Shown: positions 1 through 7,834, counted from the first letter of the stretch. The stretch is 25,317 nt of DNA from JACPYG01 sp964356545 (GCA_964356545.1 CAYHHX010000004.1:1-25317); one strand, 5' to 3'. Translations and numbers: made by a program. The notes: generated by a model not told the origin, from the sequence alone.

Positions 1-1190
1 GCACGAGGTGTAAGAGTAAAAATTGGTATTGTGATATCTACGGGAGGAATTACAGGGGGAATTACAGGGGGAATTGTAGGAACACCAGCAAGTGTTAGCA
101 CGCTAAAATGAGCCATGGTAAGATTACCCATCTTATCTCTGACTTCTATATCCATATAATAGGTTGTACTAGGTTGTAAACCTGTAAAACTAAGGGTATG
201 ACTCTTTTTTAAGGTAGAGCTGGACACTGTTTTGTTTGGAGCATTATTCACTGTGCCGTATTTAGCTATAACTGTTGTGTTCTCATTTGTAGAAAGAGTT
301 ACTTTGGCTCCGGTGCTACTTACATTAAGCACCTTAGGGGCTACAGTTATAATAGGAGCTGTTGTATCGGAAGGAGGTGGTGTTGTATCAGTAGGAGGTT
401 TCGTGCCATCAGTAGGAGGTTTTGTACCATCAGTAGGAGGTAGCAGTTCTACCTGAAAAGTTTCTAAAAGCTTAGTAGAGCCGTCTAGTACAACTTCCAA
501 AGCTATTTTATGATGTCGCGGTGTCTTGAAGACGCTATAATCAACCGTGACGGGTTGAGGATCGCCAGTACCGGAACTCAAAAGAGTTACGGTCTCTCCT
601 GCTATATGTTGCCATTTCCACTGAAACTCACTTGAGTAATTTGTAACTTGACCCCGATATGTCACTGATTCTTTATTTACTTGCAGGCCTTTGGCCAAAG
701 GGTCTTTATCTAGATAATTAGTTGAGATCTGAACCATAACAGGGTTAAGTAACTCTGTCCGAAAACGTTTTGAAAACTTAGTAGTACCATCTATAACTAA
801 TAAAATTACGTCATGATATCGCGGTGCTTTTAATCGGTTATAATCAATCGTGATAGATTGAGGATCACCAGTACCAGAACTTAAAGTAGTTGGTTCGGCC
901 TGCCCCACCTTATATTGCCATTGCCACTGCGACGCACTTGAAAGATTTGTAACTTGAGCCGAATATGTTACCGATTCGCTGTTCACCTGCAGGCCTTCGA
1001 TTGAAGGATCCCTATCTTGAGCACTGGTTAAGATTTTGATAACAGGCTCAATAGCTGCTGGAGACATTAGGGCTCGTTTAATATAATCTAAATCTAATAC
1101 TGGAGAAATGAATTGAATTCCTAAATATAAAACAAACAAGACTGCTAAAGGAATACTCGTAAATTTAATTATTTTGTTGAAATCAATCAT
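1..1190 (-). CDS. membrane-anchored repeat surface protein (C-terminus outside window)
   Basis: An open frame of 396 codons runs from ATG 1190 off the left edge without a stop. Residues 12-30 are a hydrophobic segment after a short Lys-containing N-terminus, so this is a signal anchor or signal peptide. Two homologous units follow, about residues 50-148 and 152-248, sharing GLQVN.ESVTY, QVTN.SS, SSGTGDPQ and VDY/IDY; they look like beta-sandwich (PKD/Ig-type) domains. Residues 251-276 are a Pro/Thr/Asp linker (PPTDGTK twice, then PPTDTT and PPPSDTT). Residues 278-368 resemble a fibronectin type III or purple-acid-phosphatase N-terminal-like domain (STGAKVTLSTNE, LSFTGLQPSTTYYMDIEVRD). Three IPPV units (373-384) start another linker. 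I infer an extracellular, stalk-like adhesin or cell-surface protein. No catalytic motif is seen in the visible part. The domain names are from pattern only. Confidence 0.8.
   Translation of the reverse strand, partial: MIDFNKIIKFTSIPLAVLFVLYLGIQFISPVLDLDYIKRALMSPAAIEPVIKILTSAQDRDPSIEGLQVNSESVTYSAQVTNLSSASQWQWQYKVGQAEPTTLSSGTGDPQSITIDYNRLKAPRYHDVILLVIDGTTKFSKRFRTELLNPVMVQISTNYLDKDPLAKGLQVNKESVTYRGQVTNYSSEFQWKWQHIAGETVTLLSSGTGDPQPVTVDYSVFKTPRHHKIALEVVLDGSTKLLETFQVELLPPTDGTKPPTDGTKPPTDTTPPPSDTTAPIITVAPKVLNVSSTGAKVTLSTNENTTVIAKYGTVNNAPNKTVSSSTLKKSHTLSFTGLQPSTTYYMDIEVRDKMGNLTMAHFSVLTLAGVPTIPPVIPPVIPPVDITIPIFTLTPR
46..85. repeat. 12-bp tandem repeats encoding IPPV linker
   Basis: Two near-identical 12-mers (attacaggggga) and a third diverged copy lie in tandem. 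On the minus strand they encode the IPPV-IPPV-IPPV linker of the surface protein. Such in-frame units can change copy number without a frameshift. Confidence 0.6.
387..443. repeat. 21-bp tandem repeats encoding PPTDGTK linker
   Basis: Two 21-bp units (387-407 and 408-428, differing at two bases) and a partial third (429-443) encode the Pro/Thr/Asp linker between the second beta-sandwich repeat and the FnIII-like domain. The unit is seven codons, so copy-number change stays in frame. Confidence 0.7.
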
Positions 1191-1272
1191 AATTTTATTT
1201 TAATTATTATTTTTTAATTTTATTAAATTTTAAAGTCATTGATAAATGACCAATTTAAAAAACCATTATTGC

Positions 1273-1301
1273 ATTATACAGTTTTTTATAAAAAAACAAC
1301 A
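1273..1301 (-). promoter_or_regulatory. putative promoter of the surface-protein gene
   Basis: On the minus strand TATAAT (1278-1273) lies 17 bp from a weak -35 TGTTGT (1301-1296). The -10 is about 82 nt upstream of the ATG at 1190. No clear Shine-Dalgarno precedes that ATG. The -35 is poor, so only the -10 is convincing. Confidence 0.4.
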
Positions 1302-1322
1302 CAACTCTAAACTGTGGATAAC

Positions 1323-1370
1323 TCGAGTAAGCAAAGCGAACGAAGATCCCGAACATTAGGAGGGATGTTC
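1323..1370. other. intergenic structured element with alternative hairpins
   Basis: This stretch begins with CTCGAG and continues through the GA-rich run GCAAAGCGAACGAAG. It then holds two overlapping inverted repeats: GAACAT (1351-1356) with ATGTTC (1365-1370), and ATCCC (1346-1350) with GGGAT (1362-1366). The two stems share bases and cannot form fully together. An AT-rich tract follows on the plus side. It lies between the stop of the HtrA-like gene (1386) and the surface-protein promoter. It could be a terminator-like structure or one copy of a dispersed intergenic repeat; only one copy is seen here. Confidence 0.4.
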
Positions 1371-1385
1371 AATTATATTTTTTAA

Positions 1386-2114
1386 TTATAATCCCAAAAA
1401 TGTCTTTATGACACTTACTGATACTGCCGAAACTTTGCCGTCTTGGTCAATATAGTTCAATCCCAATAACTCACCTGCAATATTAAATAAAGGGCTTCCT
1501 GAAACAATTGATTTTTCAGAAATATTTGTTTTTATAGTATTATTATTAAAACTTTTCACTATTCCCTCGTTAACAAACCAATCGCTATTTTTTATTGAAT
1601 AAAATGCCGTTAAAAATACTCTTTGGCCTAATTTTATTTTATCAAAATCCGCAAAACCAACTGTCGGTAAATTAATTTCTGCAACCTTAATTAGAATTAA
1701 ATTTTTCTCGTAATCTGCCTTTTCAATTTTAAAATCTACTTTTTCGCCGTTTATAAAAATATTGAATTTACTGCCCGCAGGAATCAAGTTTGCTAAAGTA
1801 ATAATTAATCCATCAGATGTTGCAATTAATCCTGAGCCCAAGCGACTATTTTGCGTTAAAGTGACCACTTGAATTGCAACCACTGATTTTGCAACTTTTT
1901 CAATGGCTGATTCTAATGCAACATTCTCTTGAATATAAACCTGCTCTTTTGGATTTATAATTATTTTTCCACTTTTAAAATCTTTAACAAATTGGAATCT
2001 TTCAAAGTAAGAGTTTGTCAGTAGATAAGGCAACAAAAACACATTAAAAAGCAGGGCGCCCAATGCCCCTAGTAATAAAATACCAATAACTATTGATATA
2101 ATTTTTGTTTTCAT
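1386..2114 (-). CDS. HtrA-like trypsin-fold protein, probable pseudoprotease
   Basis: 242 residues. Residues 5-32 form a membrane anchor, and the rest is an HtrA/trypsin-2-like fold (AKSVVAIQV, RLGSGLIATSDGLIIT, GQRVFLTAF, SPLFNIAGELLGLN). Aligned by eye with the intact HtrA at 5809-7152, the catalytic His of TNKHVV is Asn109 (TLANLI) and the catalytic Asp of DPVQDLAIIKI is Asn138 (DYEKNLILIKV). Ser205 remains, but the Gly-Asn before it is Ile-Val. There is no PDZ domain. The protein should be unable to use the classical triad, and I infer a binding or scaffolding role at the membrane. It follows clpB by 12 nt with no visible promoter or Shine-Dalgarno, so it is probably co-transcribed with the disaggregase. 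An unrecognised chemistry using Ser205 alone cannot be ruled out. Confidence 0.75.
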   Translation of the reverse strand: MKTKIISIVIGILLLGALGALLFNVFLLPYLLTNSYFERFQFVKDFKSGKIIINPKEQVYIQENVALESAIEKVAKSVVAIQVVTLTQNSRLGSGLIATSDGLIITLANLIPAGSKFNIFINGEKVDFKIEKADYEKNLILIKVAEINLPTVGFADFDKIKLGQRVFLTAFYSIKNSDWFVNEGIVKSFNNNTIKTNISEKSIVSGSPLFNIAGELLGLNYIDQDGKVSAVSVSVIKTFLGL

Positions 2115-2126
2115 TATTAAGCGATA

Positions 2127-4838
2127 CTACTTAACAGATGTTTTTTCTAATTTTCGAGGTTCTGCCATTTTAGAAAAAGTTTTCGACGTGTCAAATATAA
2201 TTTTTCCGTCTTCTGCATCAATTAAAACTCTACTGCCCTCCTTTATCTCATTGGCAACTATCTTAATAGATAAAGGGTCTAAAATTAATCTTTGAATTAC
2301 TCTTTTTAATGGACGGGCCCCTAAATTTGGGTCAAATCCATCTTTGACTAATAGTTCTTTTGCTTTTTCAGAAATTATAATTTTTATTTCTTTTGCTTTT
2401 AATCTTTTTTCAACTTTGAATAATTCCAAATCAACAATTTTTTTGATTTCTTCTTTTTGCAAATAGTTAAAGATTACAACCTCGTCAATTCTGTTTAAAA
2501 ACTCCGGCCTAAACTGGTCTTTTAGGGAATCTGTTATTTTATCTTTCATTGACTCTCTTTCTGATATTTCTTCTTTTGTATTAAAACCAATTGAAGACAT
2601 TTTATTTATGTAGTCAGAGCCAACATTTGAGGTCATTATTATAATCGTATTTTTGAAAGATACCATTCTGCCCTTAGAATCTGTAAGCCTTCCGTCTTCA
2701 AAAATCTGAAGTAAAATATTAAACACTTCAGGGTGCGCTTTTTCAACCTCATCTAACAAAATAACAGAATATGGCCTTCTTCTAACTTTTTCTGTAAGCT
2801 GTCCAGCTTCTTCGTAGCCAACATATCCTGGCGGCGAACCAATAATTTTAGAAACAGTATGGCGCTCCATATATTCTGACATATCTAATCTTATCATGGC
2901 TTTTTCATCGTCAAACAAAAATTCAGCCAAAGCCCTGGCAGTTTCAGTTTTACCAACTCCTGTTGGGCCTAAGAATAAAAATGAGCCTAATGGTTTGCTC
3001 TCTTCAGAAATACCTGCTCTTGCTCTTCTTATTGCCCTCGATATGGCTGAAATTGCTTCTTGTTGGCCTATAACTCTTTTATTTAAAGTATCCTCCATTG
3101 TTTCTAATTTTTTAGCTTCCTCTGTAATAAGCCTTGTAACAGGAATACCAGTCCAACGGGAAACAACTTTGGCAACTTCTTCTTCGGTTACTTCTTCTTT
3201 TAAAAAGTGATGAGTTTTTTGAAGTTTAATTAATTTTTGCTCAATTGCCCTCTGCTCTTTTAAAAGCATTGGTATTTTACTATATTTTATTTCAGCTACT
3301 TTTTCTAAATCGGCCTCTCTTTGAGCAATTTCTGTTTGGTAAGAAAAGTCATCAATTTTTTTTCTAATGTCTTTTATCTTATTAATTAATTCTTTTTCTG
3401 CGTTCCATTTTGCCCGAAGTTCTTTTGTTTTTTCTTTCAGGTTGGCTAATTCTATAGCAATGATTTTTAATCTTTTTTCAGAACCTTTTTCTTTTTTTAA
3501 AGCCTGCTTTTCTATTTCAAATTTTGTAACTTCTTCTTCGTATTTTTCTAACTCCTGTGGCTCTGATTCAATTTCCAATCTTAAAGCCGAAGCCGCCTCA
3601 TCCATTAAGTCAACCGCTTTGTCTGGCAAAAACCTGTCAGCAATATAACGACCACTCAATTCAACGGCCGCCTTAATAGCAGAATCTTTAATTCTTACTC
3701 CGTGATGAACTTCATATTTTTCTTTAATGCCTCTTAGTATTGCAGTGGCATCTTCGGCTGAAGGCTCTTGCACATAAATTGGCTGAAATCTTCTTTCTAA
3801 TGCCGGGTCTCTTTCAATATATTTTTGATATTCTTTGAGAGTTGTAGCACCAATTGCCCTTAATTCTCCGCGAGATAAAGCCGGCTTTAATAAATTTGAG
3901 GCGTCAATTGCGCCTTCTGCAGCGCCGGCTCCAACCAAAGTGTGAAGCTCGTCAATAAATAAAATATATCGGCCGTCAGAGCGATTAACTTCTTTTAACA
4001 AAGCCTTTATTCTTGTTTCAAATTCTCCTCTGTATTTTGTGCCGGCAATTATTAATCCCAAATCCAAAGAAATTATTTCTTTATTTTTTAAAAACTCTGG
4101 CACATTCCCCCTAGCAATTCTTTGGGCAAATCCTTCCACAATTGCTGTTTTTCCAACTCCGGCTTCTCCAATCAATACAGGATTATTTTTAGTTCTGCGA
4201 GAGATAATTTGCATCACTCTTCTAATTTCATTGTCTCTGCCAACTATCGGGTCAATTTTGCCGGCAGCGGCTAAATTAGTCAAGTTTCTGGTATATTTTT
4301 CAATTACCTGATATTTTGATTCTGGTTCTGGGTCTGTAATTTTTTGACCGCCCCTGATTTGCGAAAGAATTTTTAGAACTTGTTCATAATCAAGTTTTGA
4401 AGTTTTTAAATTATTTGAATCTCCTATGGAACTAAAAAAACTAACTTTTTCTAAAATGTCTCGGGCGCCTGATTTGGTGTCTAATAACGATAAAAAGAAA
4501 TGCTCAACAGAAATAAACTCGTCTCCCATTTTCATTGCTTCTTGCCTGGCTCTGTCTAAAACTTTTGCCATATCCTGTGTCAAATAAAATTGGCCAAAAA
4601 CAGTAGGAGCTGCAATTGTTGGAATTTTTGTAATTTGTGTTTCAACTTTCTTTTTTAAAGAGTCCACATCAACCCCCAATTTTTGAAGTATAGTTAAAAT
4701 AACGCTTCCATCTTGCATGAGCAAAGCAAAAAGCAGGTGCAGAGCATCTATTTGCTGCTGACCTTTTTCTTGCGCCAATTGCTGAGCCGACATTATGGCA
4801 TCTTGAGCTTTATTTGTGAAATTAGAACCTCCATTCAT
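2127..4838 (-). CDS. clpB: ATP-dependent disaggregase ClpB
   Basis: 903 residues, a full-length Hsp100. It has the N-terminal Clp repeat domain (about 8-150), then AAA-1 with Walker A GEAGVGKT (224-231), pore loop GTKYRGE (266-272) and Walker B LFIDE (293-297). A long coiled-coil middle domain (about 430-550) marks ClpB rather than ClpC or ClpA. AAA-2 follows with Walker A GPTGVGKT (624-631), pore loop GYVGYEE (671-677), Walker B VILLDE (692-697) and the D2-small domain ending near GARPLKRVIQ. No ClpP-binding IGF/L loop was noticed. The family threads aggregated proteins through its hexameric pore with DnaK to refold them in the cytosol. A charged C-terminal tail (about 875-903) extends beyond the usual end. 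The gene starts a two-gene unit with the HtrA-like gene downstream. Confidence 0.96.
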   Translation of the reverse strand: MNGGSNFTNKAQDAIMSAQQLAQEKGQQQIDALHLLFALLMQDGSVILTILQKLGVDVDSLKKKVETQITKIPTIAAPTVFGQFYLTQDMAKVLDRARQEAMKMGDEFISVEHFFLSLLDTKSGARDILEKVSFFSSIGDSNNLKTSKLDYEQVLKILSQIRGGQKITDPEPESKYQVIEKYTRNLTNLAAAGKIDPIVGRDNEIRRVMQIISRRTKNNPVLIGEAGVGKTAIVEGFAQRIARGNVPEFLKNKEIISLDLGLIIAGTKYRGEFETRIKALLKEVNRSDGRYILFIDELHTLVGAGAAEGAIDASNLLKPALSRGELRAIGATTLKEYQKYIERDPALERRFQPIYVQEPSAEDATAILRGIKEKYEVHHGVRIKDSAIKAAVELSGRYIADRFLPDKAVDLMDEAASALRLEIESEPQELEKYEEEVTKFEIEKQALKKEKGSEKRLKIIAIELANLKEKTKELRAKWNAEKELINKIKDIRKKIDDFSYQTEIAQREADLEKVAEIKYSKIPMLLKEQRAIEQKLIKLQKTHHFLKEEVTEEEVAKVVSRWTGIPVTRLITEEAKKLETMEDTLNKRVIGQQEAISAISRAIRRARAGISEESKPLGSFLFLGPTGVGKTETARALAEFLFDDEKAMIRLDMSEYMERHTVSKIIGSPPGYVGYEEAGQLTEKVRRRPYSVILLDEVEKAHPEVFNILLQIFEDGRLTDSKGRMVSFKNTIIIMTSNVGSDYINKMSSIGFNTKEEISERESMKDKITDSLKDQFRPEFLNRIDEVVIFNYLQKEEIKKIVDLELFKVEKRLKAKEIKIIISEKAKELLVKDGFDPNLGARPLKRVIQRLILDPLSIKIVANEIKEGSRVLIDAEDGKIIFDTSKTFSKMAEPRKLEKTSVK

Positions 4839-4877
4839 AGTTTAGTATCTTATATTAAAAACACATCACGCCTTTAT

Positions 4878-4906
4878 ATTATATTAAACACGCTTCAAAA
4901 TCAAGA
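4878..4906 (-). promoter_or_regulatory. putative clpB promoter
   Basis: TATAAT (minus strand, 4883-4878) lies 39 nt from the clpB ATG. Upstream is TCTTGA at 17 bp spacing, or TTGATT at 15 bp. A second -10-like TATAAG lies only 10 nt before the ATG. No CIRCE (HrcA) inverted repeat is present, so heat control by HrcA is not supported. Confidence 0.4.
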
Positions 4907-4925
4907 GAGGTAAATTATAAAATAC

Positions 4926-4959
4926 AATAAAAAAGCCCGCAGGTAAAACCATTGGGCTC
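4926..4959 (-). terminator. rho-independent terminator of the heptad-repeat gene
   Basis: On the minus strand GCCC (4957-4954) pairs with GGGC (4938-4935). The loop contains a second nested pairing (TGGT with ACC), and TTTTTTA follows. A further imperfect hairpin overlaps the end of the gene at about 4984-5005 (CGCT.ACTT with AAGT.AGCG). It ends the transcript starting at 5777-5805 and insulates clpB. Confidence 0.7.
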
Positions 4960-4978
4960 GGTAAAATTGAGCAGATCA

Positions 4979-5722
4979 TTATTCGCTACTTAGTGAAAGT
5001 AAGCGAGTGGAACTTAAGTGCCTACTGTTCAAAACAATAATAATCTCTTCAGCTGTCGCTTCAATACCAGTCATATCTCCGCTAAGCTCAGAAACATCAC
5101 CAGAGACTCCAGAGACATTGCCATAAATCTTAGCAACATTGCCATAAATATTAGAGACATCTCCGCTCATATTTGTGACATCTCCAGAAATCCTAGAAAC
5201 ATTACCTTTGATATTTGTTACATCGCCATGAATATTAGTAACACGTCCAGAGATGTGAGTAAAGTCACCCCAAATTCCAGAGAGATCTCCTTCGATATTA
5301 GAAATATTACCGGCAATTCTTGAGCAATCGCCACGAAGACCGGTGACATTTCCTATAATAGCAGTAACATTACCTGTAAGTCTTGAGACGTCGCCCACAA
5401 GACCATCTGCTTCTCCAGAAATTCTAGAAACATTACCTCTCATTTTGCTAACATTGCCAGACAAAAGAGAAACACAGCCACTAATCCTAGAAACATCTCC
5501 TGATATCCAGCTTACATCGCCTTCAATCTCGGTAACATTACCAGAGATTTTTGAGCAGTCGCCCCAAATTCTCGAAGCGTCTCCATCAATATTACTGGCG
5601 TCACCATAAAGCCTCCTTTCCATTTTATGGTTATAACGAGTAAGTTTTTTAGTATTAATTAACTGTTTTTTATCGCATTTTTTTAATTGCGACAATATTC
5701 TAATTCTCATGGCCTTTTCCAT
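4979..5722 (-). CDS. protein of 26 contiguous heptapeptide repeats (predicted beta-solenoid)
   Basis: 247 residues from ATG 5722. A TTG at 5746 would add eight residues, but the ATG has GAGGTGA five nt upstream (from GAGG), the better site. Residues 1-39 are basic (RIRILSQLKKCDKK, KKLTRYNHKMERR). Residues 40-221 are 26 uninterrupted heptads of consensus G-[DN]-[VC]-[ST]-x-[IL]-x with no insertion or deletion; only GEADGLV departs strongly. A 26-residue acidic/hydrophobic tail (ATAEEIIIVLN) ends the chain. Strict Gly plus alternating small hydrophobic residues suggests a right-handed beta-helix whose coils are multiples of seven residues. No signal peptide is seen, so it is probably cytoplasmic. 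It sits alone with its own promoter and terminator. I do not recognise a named family. Bactofilins and pentapeptide-repeat proteins are formal analogues, but their periods differ. Confidence 0.85.
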   Translation of the reverse strand: MEKAMRIRILSQLKKCDKKQLINTKKLTRYNHKMERRLYGDASNIDGDASRIWGDCSKISGNVTEIEGDVSWISGDVSRISGCVSLLSGNVSKMRGNVSRISGEADGLVGDVSRLTGNVTAIIGNVTGLRGDCSRIAGNISNIEGDLSGIWGDFTHISGRVTNIHGDVTNIKGNVSRISGDVTNMSGDVSNIYGNVAKIYGNVSGVSGDVSELSGDMTGIEATAEEIIIVLNSRHLSSTRLLSLSSE

Positions 5723-5776
5723 TTTCACCTCTGATAGTTTAAGCAAAGAAACAGTTTAAAACAAAGAACTAAAAAA

Positions 5777-5805
5777 ACCATAACATGATTTGCCATTAAA
5801 ATCAA
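5777..5805 (-). promoter_or_regulatory. promoter of the heptad-repeat gene
   Basis: TTGATT (minus strand, 5805-5800), a 17-bp spacer and TATGGT (5782-5777) lie in the 86-nt gap between the htrA stop and the heptad gene. This predicts a leader of about 45-50 nt that contains the Shine-Dalgarno site. Confidence 0.5.
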
Positions 5806-5808
5806 CCT

Positions 5809-7152
5809 CTACTCGCTTCTCTCGCCCAAAATAACATCAATATTTATTTCTTTATCATCTCTTAAAACTTTCAAAGTTATTTTATCTTCTGGATTATATT
5901 TTGTGATAATTATTGCCAATGAATTATCTTGAGTTATTTTTTCACTATTAAGTTCTAAAATAATGTCTCCCACTTTAATGCCCGCTTTATCTGCAGCTGA
6001 GTTTTTTGTTACGGCCGATTCACCACTATTTCCTTTTTTAACCCAAGCGCCATAATCCACAGATAACTTATTTTCTTCTTTTACTTGTTCGTTAATTAAA
6101 ACATAGCGCACTCCTAAAAACGGGTAGGTTATTTTACTGCCCTTTGAAACTTGTTCAATATCTCTTTTGGCTCTATTTATAGGAATTGCAAAACCAATAG
6201 TTTCTGCCCCTTGCGCCATTGCTGTGTTGATGCCAATCACTTCTCCTTTCAAGTTTAATAAAGGTCCACCAGAATTTCCCGAGTTAATTGCGGCATCTGT
6301 TTGAATAATATCTTCTAATATTTCAGAAAACCCTCCCTGGCCAGAAGCAGAAATAGTTCTGCCAAGTCCCGAAATTACTCCAACTGAAACTGTATTACGA
6401 AATTCCCCTAAAGCATTGCCAATAGCAATAGCTCCCTGACCGATTTGTATTACTGAAGAATCACCAAATTTTATTGCCTTAAACTTTTTAGCTTGCCCTG
6501 AGCTTGCCGAAGGGCTTTCAATTTTAATTATGGCTAAATCTTGAACCGGGTCTAACGCCAAAACTTTGGCTGAAAACTTTTGCCCGTCATTAGTAAAAAC
6601 AGTATATTCCGCATTTTTATCCAAAACAACATGTTTATTTGTTAAAATAAGGCCGTCTTCTGAAACTATAAATCCAGAACCACTTCCCACCTCTTTTAAT
6701 TCTGTGCCTTTTTGCACATTTTGGGGGATCTGAAAATTAAAACCAGGAATATCTCCAAACGGATTAATCCATTGTTGCTCATAAACTGGAAGGTTTTTTT
6801 TGATGATAATGCTTACAACCGAAGGAGCGGCTGTTTTTACAGAATTTATTATTGCTTGCTCATAAGAAACTTGTGGAATATATTTATTTTCAATAAGCTT
6901 TTCATTTTCTACTCCTTGTAAAAAAGATTTTATTTGATATCCCATGCCAAAACTAACTGCAAAAAATATAATAAATGCCAATAGCGCACCCAAAATAATT
7001 TTATTTTCTAACGATAGAGAAAAAGAAAAAGAAATTTTTCTTTTCTGAACAAGCGACGAAAATATGCTTTTCATATTTTTCTTATTAAAAATTCCTTTTA
7101 TTGTTTTTTTAACTTTAAAAGTATTGAACTCGGGTAAATTATAAAGACTCAT
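5809..7152 (-). CDS. membrane-anchored HtrA (DegP/DegS-type) serine protease with PDZ domain
   Basis: 447 residues from ATG 7152. The frame stays open to 7251, but that extension only copies the end of the upstream gene, so the start overlapping its stop by 14 nt is preferred; ATG 7074 is an alternative. A cytoplasmic basic stretch precedes one transmembrane helix (about 51-72). The protease domain has His174 (TNKHVV), Asp205 (DPVQDLAIIKI) and Ser294 (GNSGGPL), all intact. One PDZ domain spans about 347-442 (SAADKAGIKVGDIILELNSEKI). The family degrades misfolded proteins on the outer face of the membrane. It is last in the glycosyltransferase operon. Residues 214-221 (PSASSGQA) come from a palindromic insertion absent from typical HtrA. 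It forms a pair with the triad-deficient protein at 1386-2114. Confidence 0.93.
   Translation of the reverse strand: MSLYNLPEFNTFKVKKTIKGIFNKKNMKSIFSSLVQKRKISFSFSLSLENKIILGALLAFIIFFAVSFGMGYQIKSFLQGVENEKLIENKYIPQVSYEQAIINSVKTAAPSVVSIIIKKNLPVYEQQWINPFGDIPGFNFQIPQNVQKGTELKEVGSGSGFIVSEDGLILTNKHVVLDKNAEYTVFTNDGQKFSAKVLALDPVQDLAIIKIESPSASSGQAKKFKAIKFGDSSVIQIGQGAIAIGNALGEFRNTVSVGVISGLGRTISASGQGGFSEILEDIIQTDAAINSGNSGGPLLNLKGEVIGINTAMAQGAETIGFAIPINRAKRDIEQVSKGSKITYPFLGVRYVLINEQVKEENKLSVDYGAWVKKGNSGESAVTKNSAADKAGIKVGDIILELNSEKITQDNSLAIIITKYNPEDKITLKVLRDDKEINIDVILGERSE
6495..6515. repeat. short palindromic repeat inserted in htrA
   Basis: A 21-bp element with complementary ends (GCCCT / AGGGC) reads GCCCTTCG at the 5' end and CTCAGGGC at the 3' end on the minus strand. 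It encodes most of PSASSGQA, in frame, between the Asp strand and the FGDS strand of HtrA, where homologues have a short loop. A sister copy lies in pth at 24718-24739. Confidence 0.65.
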
Positions 7153-7834
7153 GTTTTTGCAATTTAATAATTTTGTATTCCAACAGCATTTTAAAAATCT
7201 TAAACCACATTTTAGGATTTTTAATAAATTTACTGTTCTGAGCCCCACCACATCTTTTTAAATTAGGAATTAAAACTTCTTTTATAGTAAAGCCTTTATT
7301 TATTGCTTTGATGTTCATTTCTGTTTCAATATCAAAATCATCACTTTGTAAATTAAGTGCATCCCAATCTTTTCTGCGAATTGCCCGAAATCCTGCCAAC
7401 GGATCTGAAACTTTTAAACCTAAAATAGAGGAAACAGGACTTGCTATTGCTTTATATAACTGAAAAAACTGTCTCATTTCAGGCTCCTCATTATCAAACT
7501 TAGTTAAACTTCTGCAACCCAAAACAAGTTGACTATTCTCTAATTTTTTTAACAAGGCTGGAATAAACTCTGCAGGATCTGTTCCATCGCCATCAAGAAA
7601 TATCAATATATCTCCACTGCTTTGTTTTACGGCCTCTTTCATTTGAAAACCCTTGCCTTTCTTTTTTAATCTTAAAACTTTAACTCCCAAATTTTCTGCG
7701 ATTATCGGAGTCATATCGCTTGAAGCGTCAGTAACTATTACTTCTGAAAATTTCCTAATCTTTTTTGGTATAGAACAGATAACTTTAGCAATACCCTCTT
7801 CCTCATTTAATGTAGGAATGATAATACTCAACAT
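7139..7834 (-). CDS. GT2-family glycosyltransferase (DPM1/polyprenyl-phosphate type)
   Basis: 231 residues of GT-A fold. The N-terminus SIIIPTLNEEEGI is the nucleotide-sugar binding start typical of GT2. VTDASSD (35-40) precedes a G-K-G-x-x-x-K-E-A segment, and the metal-binding DxD is Asp81-Gly-Asp83 (LDGDGTDP). SDPLAGFRAIRR and DFDIETEMNIKA match the dolichol-phosphate-mannose-synthase-like subgroup. No membrane segment is visible, so it probably works at the inner membrane face, moving a sugar from a nucleotide donor to a polyprenyl phosphate or lipid. It overlaps htrA by 14 nt and follows the GT-B gene by 28 nt. The sugar and acceptor cannot be told from the sequence. Confidence 0.88.
   Translation of the reverse strand: MLSIIIPTLNEEEGIAKVICSIPKKIRKFSEVIVTDASSDMTPIIAENLGVKVLRLKKKGKGFQMKEAVKQSSGDILIFLDGDGTDPAEFIPALLKKLENSQLVLGCRSLTKFDNEEPEMRQFFQLYKAIASPVSSILGLKVSDPLAGFRAIRRKDWDALNLQSDDFDIETEMNIKAINKGFTIKEVLIPNLKRCGGAQNSKFIKNPKMWFKIFKMLLEYKIIKLQKHESL

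Noticed and set aside
232..456. Plus-strand frame with VSVGGFVPSVGG repeats
   Set aside because: It is the antisense reading of the PPTDGTK linker of the minus-strand surface protein.
4839..4978. CIRCE element controlling clpB
   Set aside because: No TTAGCACTC-N9-GAGTGCTAA-like inverted repeat is present in the gap.
5018..5609. Two plus-strand open frames with repeated I-x-x-N-I-T-like units opposite the heptad gene
   Set aside because: They mirror the 21-bp periodicity of the minus-strand heptad gene. The minus strand has the Shine-Dalgarno, promoter and terminator.
4979..5722. CRISPR-like array, because of regular short repeats
   Set aside because: The period is 21 bp with graded variation at synonymous and solvent positions, without separate repeats and spacers. 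It is a coding repeat.
5723..5746. TTG start of the heptad-repeat gene at 5746
   Set aside because: No ribosome site precedes it, and GAGGTGA lies inside this extension at proper distance from the ATG at 5722.
7153..7251. N-terminal extension of HtrA to 7251
   Set aside because: The extra residues are an out-of-frame reading of the glycosyltransferase end. The ATG at 7152 overlaps that gene's stop as expected for coupled genes.
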